A stretch of DNA of 61,275 nucleotides from an uncultured Croceitalea sp. (GCA_937959125.1 CALGQU010000167.1:1-61275); one strand, 5' to 3'; positions 42,415 through 52,531 are shown, counted from the stretch's first letter. Numbers and translations are program-made. Notes: a model not told the origin generated them from the letters alone.

Positions 42415-43176
42415 TTAAAAATCTTTTAACAGTTTTAGATTTTCTTGGGGTAACCATCCGGTTTGCCCATCGGCGATTCTAATTTTTTGCCAATCGCCCA
42501 GTTTTTCAAGAACATTTACCTTGGTTCCCTCGTGAAGCGTAAAAATCCTTTCGCTCCGTTCATTGGGTTCAGAGGTAATGGTGACTTCCCTGGAGAAAAT
42601 GATGGCAGGATTGTTGGCCGCATTTTCTTGGTATTGCCAATAGGCAAAAACCACGGAAACCATACATAAAGAAATGGATGCCAGACTTGTAATAAAGGCT
42701 ATACGTTTTTTAGTGGCGCCAAAAAGCATGTAGTATAACAGATAAGACACTACAAAAAGAAACATCATACCCACGGCCAGATACGCCCATTGGTCAAAAG
42801 AAAGTTGGGCTACCGTGGCATTATAGAATCTTGCAAATGCACTTTCCGGAATCTTTTCTATGGCATCCAGTTTCATATTCTGGGCATAGCTTAAGTTGTT
42901 TTTGATCTCACTATCCCCAGGGTTCAATAGTAAAGCTTTTTCGTAATAGTAGACACTAGGTCCTATTTCCCCTAGTTTGTAATGTGCGTTGGCCAAATTA
43001 AAATAAAGGTTGGCAGAGTGTTTTTCATTACCAAGGATTTGTTGGTAAAAAGCAATGGCCTTTTCAAATTCACCTTCGTTATACGCCTTGGTAGCTTGCT
43101 CAAATAGGGTGTTGTTCTGGGCAAAGACCATAAGGTTACAAAAGAACACCGCCAATACTATCCATGGTTTTTTCAT
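42415..43176 (-). CDS. batE: BatE: TPR / SH3 membrane protein
   Basis: A 253-aa protein. It has a signal peptide, TPR repeats (about residues 22-100, AIAFYQQILGNEKHSANLYF), two membrane helices (about 130-185) and a C-terminal bacterial SH3-like domain (EGTKVNVLEKLGDWQKIRIA). It closes the Bat operon. Its start overlaps the batD stop by 4 bases (ATGA). Confidence 0.88.
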   Translation of the reverse strand: MKKPWIVLAVFFCNLMVFAQNNTLFEQATKAYNEGEFEKAIAFYQQILGNEKHSANLYFNLANAHYKLGEIGPSVYYYEKALLLNPGDSEIKNNLSYAQNMKLDAIEKIPESAFARFYNATVAQLSFDQWAYLAVGMMFLFVVSYLLYYMLFGATKKRIAFITSLASISLCMVSVVFAYWQYQENAANNPAIIFSREVTITSEPNERSERIFTLHEGTKVNVLEKLGDWQKIRIADGQTGWLPQENLKLLKDF

Positions 43177-44957
43177 AACTGCTTGTCCATTTTAGAGATA
43201 GTTTCACTTGCTTTTTCATAATCGTTTTGCATCTGAACATCCGTAAAAGGGCTGTAACGGGCCATTTCGCAGTTCTTTAAGAGGGATATGAATTCTTCTA
43301 CAATCCCACTATCCACATTCTTATCGTTCAATAACCCTACGATTTTTTCTTTACTAAAATCTGAAGTCTCTATTTTTAGTTTTGCCTTCAAATAATTATG
43401 AAGGGCCTTTTCCAAGGCAATGTAGAAATTAGTTTCGTTACCGAGTTCTTTTTTGGCAGTAGACAGGTATTTGCGTGCCAAACGGTTTGCTTTTCGCAAA
43501 CGGTTGCCCTCAACGTTTTGGGCGTCTTTTTCCCGTTTACGCACTACCAATATGAGCAATGGAATTAACAACAACGGACCAAAGAGCAGCGCATAAAATT
43601 TGTTGGAGCCAAAGAAATTGGAGCTGGCCATGCTGGTCAAATTGGGTTTTACCTTGATGAAATGGAATTGCTTTCCGGTAGGGATGGTAATTTTCTGGTT
43701 GCCTGCAACGATGTTTGTCCCTGCACCTTCACTTTCGGGTCCTTCCATGACATCAACCATTATTTCTTCAGAATTAAGGGCACTATATTTACCGGTTTTA
43801 GGATTAAAGTAGGTAAAGGATATGCTTGGAATTGGATACTTACCACGATAGGAGGGTACTATAGTGTAATTGTTGGACACTTTACCCTGCATCCCAGATG
43901 CCGTAGTTCTTATCTTTTCATCAAATTCCGGTTCATACACCTCCAGCGCACTGGGCAAATCCGGTTCTGGAAGTTGGAAAAGTTTAAGGTTTCCCTTACC
44001 GGACACCTCCACTTTGGCTTGTAAAGATTCTGAAGCGTTCAATGCTGTTTTGGTCGTGGTAACGGAAAAATCGAATTCGCCCACGGCCCCGGAAAAATTA
44101 GCTGGTTTGCCAGCTTCCGGTAAGGCCTTAACGTTTAAGGACCGTTTACCCGCCGAAACGGTTTTACTGGCTTGCGTATAAATTTTACCACCAAAAAAAT
44201 CACGTCGGTTGGTGGGGACATCCACATAAACTTCCAAAGACAGTGGTTCAATCTCCAATTTTCCTGTTTTCTGCGGATACAACACAACACGTTTTAAAAT
44301 AACACTACGGTAAGGTTTGCCGTTATAAGTGCCGTTGACGGTATTGTATTTGGTGACAGGAATATCTTGGTTCCAGAAATTGTTGTATTTAGGGCTACCT
44401 ACCGGCCTAAAGTTGGTCACGGAAATATCTGGACTGATATACAGTTTGTACACTACGGTGACCGCTTCGTTCAAATAGGGATTTGCTTTGGAAACTTCCG
44501 CTATCAAATGCAGATTTTCATCCGCTACGTCATTGGCGCTTTTTGGCGCGTTGGGATTGGCGACCGCGGCCGTTACCGTTACGGTTTTAGCCCTCGTTTT
44601 ATAGACCTTACCGCCTATTTCAATGGTGGCTTGACCAATGGTGAAACTTCCTTGGTTTTTGGGTTTTACAATGTAAGAGTACGATTTTGAGAAACTACGT
44701 TTTCCATTTATCCATGAGGAACTGATACTTTGCGACGGTCCCATGACCACTTGGAAACCGCTAAAATCCGGAGGTATAAAATTATCCCCGTCCTTGTTCA
44801 TGGAAAATTTTATACGAAGCCGTTCGTTGATGCCCAGTTTTTCCTTGCTGAGTTCCACATTAAAGCTAACCTCCGCAGCATCTTGGGCAAAAAGGCCAGT
44901 CCCTAAAAATAACAGGGGTAGCACTAACCACAGCTTTTTGAACAATACCGTTCGCAT
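43173..44957 (-). CDS. batD: BatD: large periplasmic beta-sandwich protein with membrane anchor
   Basis: A 594-aa BatD/oxygen-tolerance protein. It has a signal peptide (LLFLGTGLFAQD), several Ig-like beta domains (about 25-435, VSFNVELSKEKLGINERLRI), one membrane segment near residue 455 (FYALLFGPLLLIPLLILVVR), and a cytoplasmic helical tail. It probably works with BatA/BatB on envelope stress. It overlaps batC by one base (TAATG). Confidence 0.9.
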   Translation of the reverse strand: MRTVLFKKLWLVLPLLFLGTGLFAQDAAEVSFNVELSKEKLGINERLRIKFSMNKDGDNFIPPDFSGFQVVMGPSQSISSSWINGKRSFSKSYSYIVKPKNQGSFTIGQATIEIGGKVYKTRAKTVTVTAAVANPNAPKSANDVADENLHLIAEVSKANPYLNEAVTVVYKLYISPDISVTNFRPVGSPKYNNFWNQDIPVTKYNTVNGTYNGKPYRSVILKRVVLYPQKTGKLEIEPLSLEVYVDVPTNRRDFFGGKIYTQASKTVSAGKRSLNVKALPEAGKPANFSGAVGEFDFSVTTTKTALNASESLQAKVEVSGKGNLKLFQLPEPDLPSALEVYEPEFDEKIRTTASGMQGKVSNNYTIVPSYRGKYPIPSISFTYFNPKTGKYSALNSEEIMVDVMEGPESEGAGTNIVAGNQKITIPTGKQFHFIKVKPNLTSMASSNFFGSNKFYALLFGPLLLIPLLILVVRKREKDAQNVEGNRLRKANRLARKYLSTAKKELGNETNFYIALEKALHNYLKAKLKIETSDFSKEKIVGLLNDKNVDSGIVEEFISLLKNCEMARYSPFTDVQMQNDYEKASETISKMDKQL

Positions 44958-45847
44958 TACCAGTCTTTTTCGTTTTTAATTTTGGCCCCCTTGACTTTTT
45001 TGGCTTCCATTTTTTCCTGCACTTTCTTTTCTTCGTTCTGCATGGCTTCTAGCAAGTTTTGAATTTGCTGCTGGGAAAGTTGGTTAGGCCTGGGCTTTTC
45101 TTTTTTCTCTTGTTCGCCATCTTTAGGCTGTTGTTTTTGTTCTTTCTTTTCTTCACCATCACCTTCTTTGTTCTCTTCAGGCTTTTCATTGCCTTTATCG
45201 CCATCGTCACCTTCATCCTTGTTTTGGTCATCCTTTTGATCACCTTCTTTATCCTTCTCGTCTTCCCCGTCCTGATTTTGGTCTTTGTTCTTATCCTGTT
45301 CGTCTTTCTCGTCCTTATTGTCCTCGCCTCCCTTATTATCGTCGTTTTTTTGTTCGTCCTGTTGCTTTTTTAGCAATTCTTTAGCAAGGGCCAAGTTATA
45401 ACGGGTTTCTTCATCATTAGGATTGTTACGTAAAGATTCCTTGTAGGATTCGACCGCTTTTAGGTATTCCTTATTTTTCATGAACACATTGCCCATGTTA
45501 TGGAAAGATTTGTGTTTTACCGGTTTTTCAGTAGCTTTTTCGCCCGCTTGTTTAAATTTACTAAAAGCTTCGGTCAAACTTTCCCTATTGTAATAAGCAC
45601 GGCCTAAATTATAAGGGGCCGTAGCATTTTCCCCACTTTTGGAAATGGCTTTTCGATATTCCCCCTCTGCTTGTACAAAATCATTCTGCAACAGATTTTC
45701 ATTGGCCTCGTACGTAAGGTCCTTGGATTCCCGTAACGCTTTTTCGGCACGTTTTTGGGCTTCGGTATTATCTTGTGCCCCAACGTTTAGCATGACCAAC
45801 GCCATACATACCCAAAGGATGTTTTTACTGTGCATGGTTATGTTCAT
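44957..45847 (-). CDS. batC: BatC: TPR protein with low-complexity tail
   Basis: A 296-aa secreted protein. Signal peptide, then TPR repeats (about 30-160, YNLGRAYYNRESLTEAFSKF), then an extreme Asp/Lys/Gln/Glu-rich stretch (about 165-255), ending QQIQNLLEAMQNEEKKVQEK. The ATG at 45847 is used; another at 45835 would shorten it by four residues. It overlaps batB by 23 bp. Confidence 0.88.
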   Translation of the reverse strand: MNITMHSKNILWVCMALVMLNVGAQDNTEAQKRAEKALRESKDLTYEANENLLQNDFVQAEGEYRKAISKSGENATAPYNLGRAYYNRESLTEAFSKFKQAGEKATEKPVKHKSFHNMGNVFMKNKEYLKAVESYKESLRNNPNDEETRYNLALAKELLKKQQDEQKNDDNKGGEDNKDEKDEQDKNKDQNQDGEDEKDKEGDQKDDQNKDEGDDGDKGNEKPEENKEGDGEEKKEQKQQPKDGEQEKKEKPRPNQLSQQQIQNLLEAMQNEEKKVQEKMEAKKVKGAKIKNEKDW

Positions 45848-46880
45848 TAAAAAGGTTCAACTTTTTGAGCCAGCCTGTTTTTCTATCCAATAAAAAGACC
45901 TCTAAAAATAAAAATAAAAGACCGATACCCAAAAACCATTGAAATTGGTCCTTGAATTCTGCAAACTGCTTGGCTTCAAATTCTTTCTTGTCCATTTTGT
46001 TTAGCTCTTCCTTTATGAATTCTACGGCAGCTTCCGTATTGGACCCATTAATATAAGTGCCGTTTCCTTCTTCTGCAATGGCCGCTAAAATAGGTTCGTT
46101 TAATTTAGTGATGACCACTTCGCCTTCAGAATTCTTTTTAAAGGTCTCCACAACACCGTTGCGTTTGATGGGAATAGGCCCCCCTTTGGGTTTTCCAACG
46201 CCAATGGTATATACTTTTATGCCGTTCGCAACAGCATCCTCAACGGCAGCTTGGGTGTTTCCTTCAGAATGGTCTTCTCCGTCCGAAATAATAAAAAGAA
46301 CCCTATTGGTCTGTGCTTCATCATTGTAATAGGTGGTGGCCAAATCGATGGCGGAGTTGATGGCCGTTCCTTGGGAAGAGAGCATATTGGTGTTCATGCC
46401 TTGCAAAAACATTTTTGCCGCCCCATAGTCCGTAGTAATGGGAAGTTGCGGATATGCCTGACCGGCATAGGCGATAATCCCAATACGATCACTGGCCAAC
46501 TGGTTGATGATTTCCGATACCAAGCGTTTGGATTTCTCCATTCTATTGGGTGCAATGTCCTCTGCCAGCATGCTTTTGGAAACATCGACCGCAAAAACAA
46601 TATCCACCCCTTCACGTTTCACAGTTTCCAGTTTGGTGCCAATTTTAGGATTGACCAAGGCCAACACCAAAAACGAGAGTCCCAAGAGGAGGAATATCAG
46701 TTTTAAGGTGGCTTTAAAACTGGATTTATTGGGAGCCAATCTTTTTAAAAGTGGGGAATCTGCAAAAGCACGCTGCTTGCGTTTTTTCCAAAGTTGTACC
46801 ATAAGGAAAATGAAGACCATGATGGGAACGATACCCAGTAGGTAGAAGTATAATTTTTCATCAAATTGTACGATCTCCAT
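45825..46880 (-). CDS. batB: BatB: von Willebrand A-domain membrane protein
   Basis: A 351-aa protein with N-terminal membrane helices, a vWA domain carrying the MIDAS motif (VFAVDVSKSMLAED) and TDYGAAKMFLQGM, and a C-terminal helix. It overlaps batA by one base (TAATG). With BatA it probably forms a metal-dependent adhesion/scaffold complex in the periplasm. Confidence 0.92.
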   Translation of the reverse strand: MEIVQFDEKLYFYLLGIVPIMVFIFLMVQLWKKRKQRAFADSPLLKRLAPNKSSFKATLKLIFLLLGLSFLVLALVNPKIGTKLETVKREGVDIVFAVDVSKSMLAEDIAPNRMEKSKRLVSEIINQLASDRIGIIAYAGQAYPQLPITTDYGAAKMFLQGMNTNMLSSQGTAINSAIDLATTYYNDEAQTNRVLFIISDGEDHSEGNTQAAVEDAVANGIKVYTIGVGKPKGGPIPIKRNGVVETFKKNSEGEVVITKLNEPILAAIAEEGNGTYINGSNTEAAVEFIKEELNKMDKKEFEAKQFAEFKDQFQWFLGIGLLFLFLEVFLLDRKTGWLKKLNLFNEHNHAQ

Positions 46881-47878
46881 TAGATAAAACTTTTAAATAG
46901 GGTTACCCTAAGGGCCCATTCCAACACTAATAAGCCCAAAGCCAAAAATATGAGCGGCCGGAACCGTTCTTCAAAACGGGTGTATTTAAACTCCTCGATT
47001 TCCGTTTTTTCCAGCTTGTTGATTTCGTTATAGATTTCCTCTAATTTTTCATTGTCCGTGGCACGGAAATACTGCCCGCCCGTAACCTCGGCAATGTTTT
47101 TCAATAGTTTTTCGTCAATCTCTACCTGCCGCATGCCATATTGAAAAGAACCGTCACGCTTGTAGCTAATTGGCGTCAATGCGTTTCCATTGGTCCCCAA
47201 ACCAATGGTATATGTTTTAATGTCGTATTCCACGGCAAGATCAGCTGCGGTCTGGGGTTCTATAAAGCCGGAATTGTTTACCCCATCCGTCAATAAAATA
47301 ATCACTTTACTCACCGCCTTGCTTTCTTTTAGACGATTGACCGATGTAGCCAAGCCCATGCCTATGGCCGTTCCATCTTCCAATTCGCCATAGCTAATCT
47401 CTTTAAGGGAACGGTAAACAATGGACTTATCACTGGTAATGGGCGTTTTGGTATAGCTTTCACCCGCATAGGCGACCAGTCCAATACGATCGTTGGGTCT
47501 TTTCTTGATGAATTCCGCCGCAACTTTACGCAAAGCGGACAATCGGTTGGGTTTTAAATCTTGGGCCAACATGCTGGAAGAAACGTCAATGGCCATGACA
47601 ATATCAATACCTTTTGTGGTTTTGGTACGGGTAGATACATCTTTGGTCTGCGGTCTTGCCAGAGCCATGATGACCGCCGCCAAAGCCAATAACCGTAATA
47701 CAAAAAGTAAAGGCTTTACTTTTGAAAGAAAATGCGAAGGGCCAAACCCTTTGATACTGGATATTTTTAGGGAAGCCAGTTGCCTTTTCCACGTAAAGAA
47801 ATACCATGCAATCGCCAATGGAAGTAGCAATAGCAGCCAGAACAACTGTGGATGTGCAAATTCTATTCCTTCAAACAT
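46880..47878 (-). CDS. batA: BatA: von Willebrand A-domain membrane protein
   Basis: A 332-aa protein with N-terminal helices, a vWA domain with MIDAS motif (IVMAIDVSSSMLAQDLKPNR), and a C-terminal anchor. It is paralogous to BatB, as usual for the operon. It overlaps the upstream BatD-like gene by one base (TAATG). Confidence 0.92.
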   Translation of the reverse strand: MFEGIEFAHPQLFWLLLLLPLAIAWYFFTWKRQLASLKISSIKGFGPSHFLSKVKPLLFVLRLLALAAVIMALARPQTKDVSTRTKTTKGIDIVMAIDVSSSMLAQDLKPNRLSALRKVAAEFIKKRPNDRIGLVAYAGESYTKTPITSDKSIVYRSLKEISYGELEDGTAIGMGLATSVNRLKESKAVSKVIILLTDGVNNSGFIEPQTAADLAVEYDIKTYTIGLGTNGNALTPISYKRDGSFQYGMRQVEIDEKLLKNIAEVTGGQYFRATDNEKLEEIYNEINKLEKTEIEEFKYTRFEERFRPLIFLALGLLVLEWALRVTLFKSFI

Positions 47879-49539
47879 TAGGTTTGGGTTTTTACGTTGA
47901 CCGAAGCCAAAATACGTTCAACAATTTGTTCCGCATAGCTATCGTCCTCCAACCAGGTAATCACTATTTGTTGCATGAACCCCTTACCGCCAAAACTTAA
48001 AATAGCGTAATTCCCTTTGATCAGCTCTGATTCTTTGGGTACTTTAAATTTACCGCTACCGTAAGTTTTCATCCCCTGTACACCTGCTTGGGTAATGAAT
48101 TCTTCCTGTTTGGTAATGATATTTTTAGCACCTTGTTGCTCAAAGCTCAATAAGAGTTGTTCAATAGGTTTTTCAAAATTGGGGTCGTTTGCAGATGCAA
48201 AAGTGGTGGAGGAGGTGATCACGGTAAAAAGTCCCTGGCTACTTCGATACCCAAATGCTTGCAAGGCCTGAATACTATCCTTAAGTTCCGGTGGCAGTTC
48301 CACCTCTTGTCGTAACAGTACTTTGGGCGTGCTCAGTTCTATGGGCGGAAAACCATAATCACTCTGTACCCATTCCCCTTCCAATAATTCTTTGGTAGGA
48401 TGCCCTAGGATACTGTCTTTTACAAAACCAAAACCATAAATAAAACCTGCAACCACAAAACCTATGATTATACTTGCCCCAAATAGTGATGCCGCAAGCC
48501 AAATACGTTTACGTTGTTTCTTTCTGGCCAATTCTTCCAAGTATTCTTCATTTTCAAGCAGTTCTTCCTCTGTTGGCTCCGGTAAAGCTTCTTTGGTCTT
48601 GACCACGATATTTTCAATGACCGCCCTATCTTGCTCTGCAACGGAGGTAGGGGGTTTTGATTTCGCAAATTTGACCAAATCTGCCGTCTGTAGCACTTTT
48701 TTGAACTGTACGATCGTGTCTTCCTCAATTTGTAGTTCCCCGGCATCTTTTAAAAGTTCCAGTTTTTCTATCAGCTGATCCGTGGTGCTTTCCAAAGCGG
48801 AAACATGGGCATCTTCCTCTAAATAGGACCGTACGATATCCGTTAACTCCGAATAGTATTTTTTGTATTCGTCTTGGATAAGGTATCGGGAATTCTCCAA
48901 TTCCTTAAGTTGTAAAATAGCACGATCATAAGGCGGTAACAAAGCCACCTTTTCTTCTTCTGTCAAAGGCTTTTTTCTTAGGAAGAACCAATAGACCAAA
49001 CCACCAATGATGAGTAACCCTAAAAGTATAAAGAGAAGCGTCCACCAAAGTTTAGCATTACTTTTCTCTACTTTGATCAAGGGTTTGATGTCAAACATTT
49101 TCTGTTTGGTGGTGTCTACCACTACATCAGCAACCTTTACTTGAAAAGAGTCCGTAAAGAAAGGTTGTTCATTTATGGCGATACGCTGGCGGGGAATGGT
49201 ATACGCCCCGCTATCAAATTGGGTCAGTGCGTACATGCGCTGCAGCGTAATCCTGTCCTTGTTTTTAGCTGTATCTATTTTTAGGGCTTCCACCATTTCC
49301 AATGGGGAAAAGGTCTGGTCTTCCGGGAAATGGACCACGTTAAGCGAATCCGTTTCTACGGTGATCTTATAGGTGATTTGCTCCCCAATACGTATGCTGG
49401 TCGTATCTATTTGTGCGGAAACCTTGGAATTATCTTGGGCGATACCCACAAAAGAAACCAGAAACAGCAGCGCGCCCATTGTCCGTGCTATGGCCATGAT
49501 GCATTTCTTTTTTTTCTTAAAATACCCCAATACGTTCAT
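47878..49539 (-). CDS. BatD-like hybrid protein with two membrane segments
   Basis: A 553-aa protein. A BatD-like N-terminal beta domain (about 37-150, AQIDTTSIRIGEQITYKITV) is followed by a membrane helix near residue 175, a DUF4381-like helical region (YYSELTDIVRSYLEEDAHVS), a second helix near 360, and a C-terminal domain. The ATG at 49539 directly follows the upstream stop. An internal ATG at 49497 gives a normal signal peptide (MGALLFLVSFVGIAQD); the extra residues contain an LGYFKKKKK stretch copied from the upstream gene. Confidence 0.82.
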   Translation of the reverse strand: MNVLGYFKKKKKCIMAIARTMGALLFLVSFVGIAQDNSKVSAQIDTTSIRIGEQITYKITVETDSLNVVHFPEDQTFSPLEMVEALKIDTAKNKDRITLQRMYALTQFDSGAYTIPRQRIAINEQPFFTDSFQVKVADVVVDTTKQKMFDIKPLIKVEKSNAKLWWTLLFILLGLLIIGGLVYWFFLRKKPLTEEEKVALLPPYDRAILQLKELENSRYLIQDEYKKYYSELTDIVRSYLEEDAHVSALESTTDQLIEKLELLKDAGELQIEEDTIVQFKKVLQTADLVKFAKSKPPTSVAEQDRAVIENIVVKTKEALPEPTEEELLENEEYLEELARKKQRKRIWLAASLFGASIIIGFVVAGFIYGFGFVKDSILGHPTKELLEGEWVQSDYGFPPIELSTPKVLLRQEVELPPELKDSIQALQAFGYRSSQGLFTVITSSTTFASANDPNFEKPIEQLLLSFEQQGAKNIITKQEEFITQAGVQGMKTYGSGKFKVPKESELIKGNYAILSFGGKGFMQQIVITWLEDDSYAEQIVERILASVNVKTQT

Positions 49540-50406
49540 CTATCCTCTACGTTTAAAATACCCCAACAATTTTTTTACATAGCTTTCATCTACCCTACAA
49601 CTCAATACGCCACTGCCAGATTTTGCAAAAGCATCATTAAAATAGGCTACCCGCTCACTATGGTATTGTCCATACCCGTTACGCACTTTTTTTGATCCCG
49701 TGTTTATGAGGCGTACCTTGCCTGTTTCCGCATCTTCTACTTGTATCACCCCTAAATTAGGGATGAACGTCTCTTTTTCATCAAATATCCGAATCCCGGT
49801 AACATCATGTTTGTTGCCAACAATACGCAAGGTAGTATCATAATCTTCCGCAATGAAATCCGATAGTACAAACACAATGGCTTTCTTTTTCATCACATTG
49901 GATAAAAATTTTAAGGCCTCGGCAATATCGGTTTTATGGCTTTTTGGTTGAAACTCCAACAATTCCCTTATGATACGCAGTACATGGCTTTTTCCTTTTT
50001 TTGGCGGAATAAAAAGCTCTACCTCATCGGAAAATAAAATTACCCCCACCTTGTCATTGTTCTGCAAAGCGGAAAAAGCTAGCGTGGCCGATATTTCCGT
50101 AACCACTTCTTTTTTAAATTGATTGGTAGTACCAAATAGTTCCGAACCACTAACATCTACCATGAGCATCATGGTCAATTCCCGCTCTTCTTCAAAAACC
50201 TTGACAAAAGGCTCGTTATATCTGGCCGTAACGTTCCAATCTATGGCACGGACATCGTCCCCAAATTGATACTGCCTTACTTCACTAAAGGTCATACCAC
50301 GTCCTTTAAACGTGGAATGGTATTCCCCGCCAAAGACATGATCGGACAAGCGTCTTGTCTTGATCTCTATCTTTCGTACCTTTTTGAGTAACTCTTTAGT
50401 ATCCAT
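49540..50406 (-). CDS. DUF58-domain protein of the Bat operon
   Basis: A 288-aa protein containing the DUF58 signature (EYHSTFKGRGMTFSEVRQYQ, then DDVRAIDWNVTARYNEPFVK) and a vWA-like fold (MLMVDVSGSELFG) with the MIDAS residues DVSGS. It normally accompanies MoxR AAA ATPases. The stop codon abuts the next ATG. Confidence 0.92.
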   Translation of the reverse strand: MDTKELLKKVRKIEIKTRRLSDHVFGGEYHSTFKGRGMTFSEVRQYQFGDDVRAIDWNVTARYNEPFVKVFEEERELTMMLMVDVSGSELFGTTNQFKKEVVTEISATLAFSALQNNDKVGVILFSDEVELFIPPKKGKSHVLRIIRELLEFQPKSHKTDIAEALKFLSNVMKKKAIVFVLSDFIAEDYDTTLRIVGNKHDVTGIRIFDEKETFIPNLGVIQVEDAETGKVRLINTGSKKVRNGYGQYHSERVAYFNDAFAKSGSGVLSCRVDESYVKKLLGYFKRRG

Positions 50407-50500
50407 TTAATTTTAGTCAACAAGAATCCAATGCAGTAGTGGATGGGCTTTTACCTTAAGGTTTAGCTTTTAACCACCTGGTGTTCAAAAATGAATTGTT

Positions 50501-51502
50501 CTAAGGTACTTCTACCTCATTTACAATTTTATTGATAATTTCTTCTGAAGTAATGTTCTCTGCTTCTGCCTCATAGGTGATTCCAATTCTGTGGCGGAGT
50601 ACATCATGCACCACTGCCCGCACATCTTCTGGAATTACATAGCCCCTTCTCTTGATAAAGGCGTAACACTTGGACGCGGTTGCCAAATTGATACTTCCCC
50701 TTGGAGAAGCTCCAAAGCTGATCAACGGTTTTAAATTACCAAGATTATATTTCTCTGGATACCTGGTCGCAAAGATGAGGTCCAAAATGTATTTTTCTAT
50801 TTTTTCGTCCATGTAGACTTCACGCACCGCCGCTTGGGCCGCAATGATTTGTTTTACGGTAACCACGGGTTTAACGGTTTCAAAGCCACCTTTAAGGTTT
50901 TGACGAACAATAAGTTGTTCCTCATTGAGCTTTGGATAATCAATGACGGTTTTCAACATAAAACGGTCCACTTGGGCTTCCGGAAGTGGATAGGTCCCCT
51001 CTTGTTCCACCGGGTTTTGCGTTGCCATCACCAAAAATGGAGGGGAAAGTTTAAAGGTTTCATCACCAATGGTAACTTGTTTCTCCTGCATGGCCTCTAA
51101 AAGCGCCGATTGTACTTTTGCCGGTGCCCGGTTAATTTCATCCGCCAGTACGAAATTGGCAAAAATGGGCCCCTTCTTAATGGAAAAATCATTTTCCTTA
51201 ATGTTGTAGATCATGGTCCCAACCACATCAGCGGGTAACAGGTCCGGCGTAAATTGAATTCTACTAAAACTACCTTTTACCGCTTTGGCCAAGGTGTTTA
51301 TGGCAAGTGTCTTTGCCAGTCCCGGCACCCCTTCCAAGAGAATATGCCCCTGCCCTAAAAGACCAATGAGCAGTCTTTCGACCATATCTTTTTGACCTAC
51401 GATTACTTTGTTCATTTCCAAAGTAAGCAAGTCGATGAAAGCACTTTCTTGAGCAATTTTTTCGTTTACCGCTCCAATATCAATCGTAGTATTTTCTTCC
51501 AT
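50501..51502 (-). CDS. MoxR-family AAA+ ATPase
   Basis: A 333-aa chaperone-type ATPase. Walker A is LLEGVPGLAKTLAINTLAKA, Walker B FVLADEINRAPAKVQSALLE, and sensor 1 LVMATQNPVEQEGTYPLPEA. It heads the Bat operon and likely matures or activates the vWA proteins. A 94-bp gap precedes the DUF58 gene. Confidence 0.95.
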   Translation of the reverse strand: MEENTTIDIGAVNEKIAQESAFIDLLTLEMNKVIVGQKDMVERLLIGLLGQGHILLEGVPGLAKTLAINTLAKAVKGSFSRIQFTPDLLPADVVGTMIYNIKENDFSIKKGPIFANFVLADEINRAPAKVQSALLEAMQEKQVTIGDETFKLSPPFLVMATQNPVEQEGTYPLPEAQVDRFMLKTVIDYPKLNEEQLIVRQNLKGGFETVKPVVTVKQIIAAQAAVREVYMDEKIEKYILDLIFATRYPEKYNLGNLKPLISFGASPRGSINLATASKCYAFIKRRGYVIPEDVRAVVHDVLRHRIGITYEAEAENITSEEIINKIVNEVEVP

Positions 51503-51648
51503 AGGGAACTTTAATAAAACTTCAATTTTTAATAAAGTGCAAAATGAAAATTAATTTAAAAATGGGCTGTTAATTATTGGTTAAAAAAACACGGAAAGCC
51601 CTAGTTTTATGAAGGCTTTAAGGGATTAATTTTATATTTTAGTCCGCT

Positions 51649-52521
51649 ATGGAACATAAAGAAATATACTCTAAAATTATTGCCGGTACTATGACTTGGG
51701 GAAGTTGGGGAAAGCAACTTTCAACATCTGAAATGTCAGATTTGATCATTTCCTGCCTTGACCATGGAATAACCACATTTGACCATGCCGATATTTATGG
51801 GGACTATGGGAACGAGACGGAATTTGGAAAAGCCTTTGCCCAAAGTGGTGTGGATAGGGCATCCATCCAATTAATTTCCAAGTGTGGCATTCAAATGGCC
51901 CGGGGGCGTGACAATGCGGTAAAACATTATCAATATGATAAGGCGTATATTATATGGTCTGCGGAGCGTACGTTGAAGGAATTACAGACGGAGTATTTGG
52001 ACCTTTTTTTACTGCACCGTCCTAGTCCTTTGATGCAACCCGATGAAATTGCCGCCGCAATTGAAATCTTGGTGGCACAAGGAAAAATAAAACAGTTTGG
52101 GGTATCCAATTTTACACCTTCCCAAATAGCACTCTTGGAAACAAGTATTCCCGTAACGGCAAATCAAGTAGAGTTTTCTTTAACCCATAATGCACCTATG
52201 CTGGACGGCACTTTTGATGATTGTTTGGCAAATAAAAGAATGGCCATGTCCTGGAGTCCGTTAGGGAGTTATTTTAGGGAGGAGAATGCAAAAACTGGGA
52301 GAATCAAAAAAATAATGCAGCCCCTTACGGAAAAATACGATGTGGATGAAAGTCAATTATTGCTTGCGTTTATTTTAAAACATCCGGTAGGGATATACCC
52401 AGTCGTGGGAACCACCAATAAAGCACGATTGAGAGCCTCTTTGGATGCCACAAAAATAGACTTGGAGCTCCAAGACTGGTTTTTGCTTTTGGAGGCAAGT
52501 CAAGGACAACGCGTACCTTAA
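51649..52521 (+). CDS. Aldo/keto reductase (YdhF-like)
   Basis: A 290-aa NADPH-dependent reductase with a TIM barrel. The catalytic residues are in FDHADIYGDYGNE (Asp, Tyr) and LISKCGIQM (Lys); LDLFLLHRPSPL, QFGVSNFTPSQ and ANQVEFSLTHN complete the signature. The substrate is unknown. It is followed by an SDR 10 bp downstream, so the two form an operon. Confidence 0.92.
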   Translation: MEHKEIYSKIIAGTMTWGSWGKQLSTSEMSDLIISCLDHGITTFDHADIYGDYGNETEFGKAFAQSGVDRASIQLISKCGIQMARGRDNAVKHYQYDKAYIIWSAERTLKELQTEYLDLFLLHRPSPLMQPDEIAAAIEILVAQGKIKQFGVSNFTPSQIALLETSIPVTANQVEFSLTHNAPMLDGTFDDCLANKRMAMSWSPLGSYFREENAKTGRIKKIMQPLTEKYDVDESQLLLAFILKHPVGIYPVVGTTNKARLRASLDATKIDLELQDWFLLLEASQGQRVP

Positions 52522-52531
52522 CGCTAAAATT

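Noticed and set aside
45059-45373. Long plus-strand frame over the batC low-complexity region
   Set aside because: Antisense to the charged Asp/Lys-rich stretch; a typical shadow frame.
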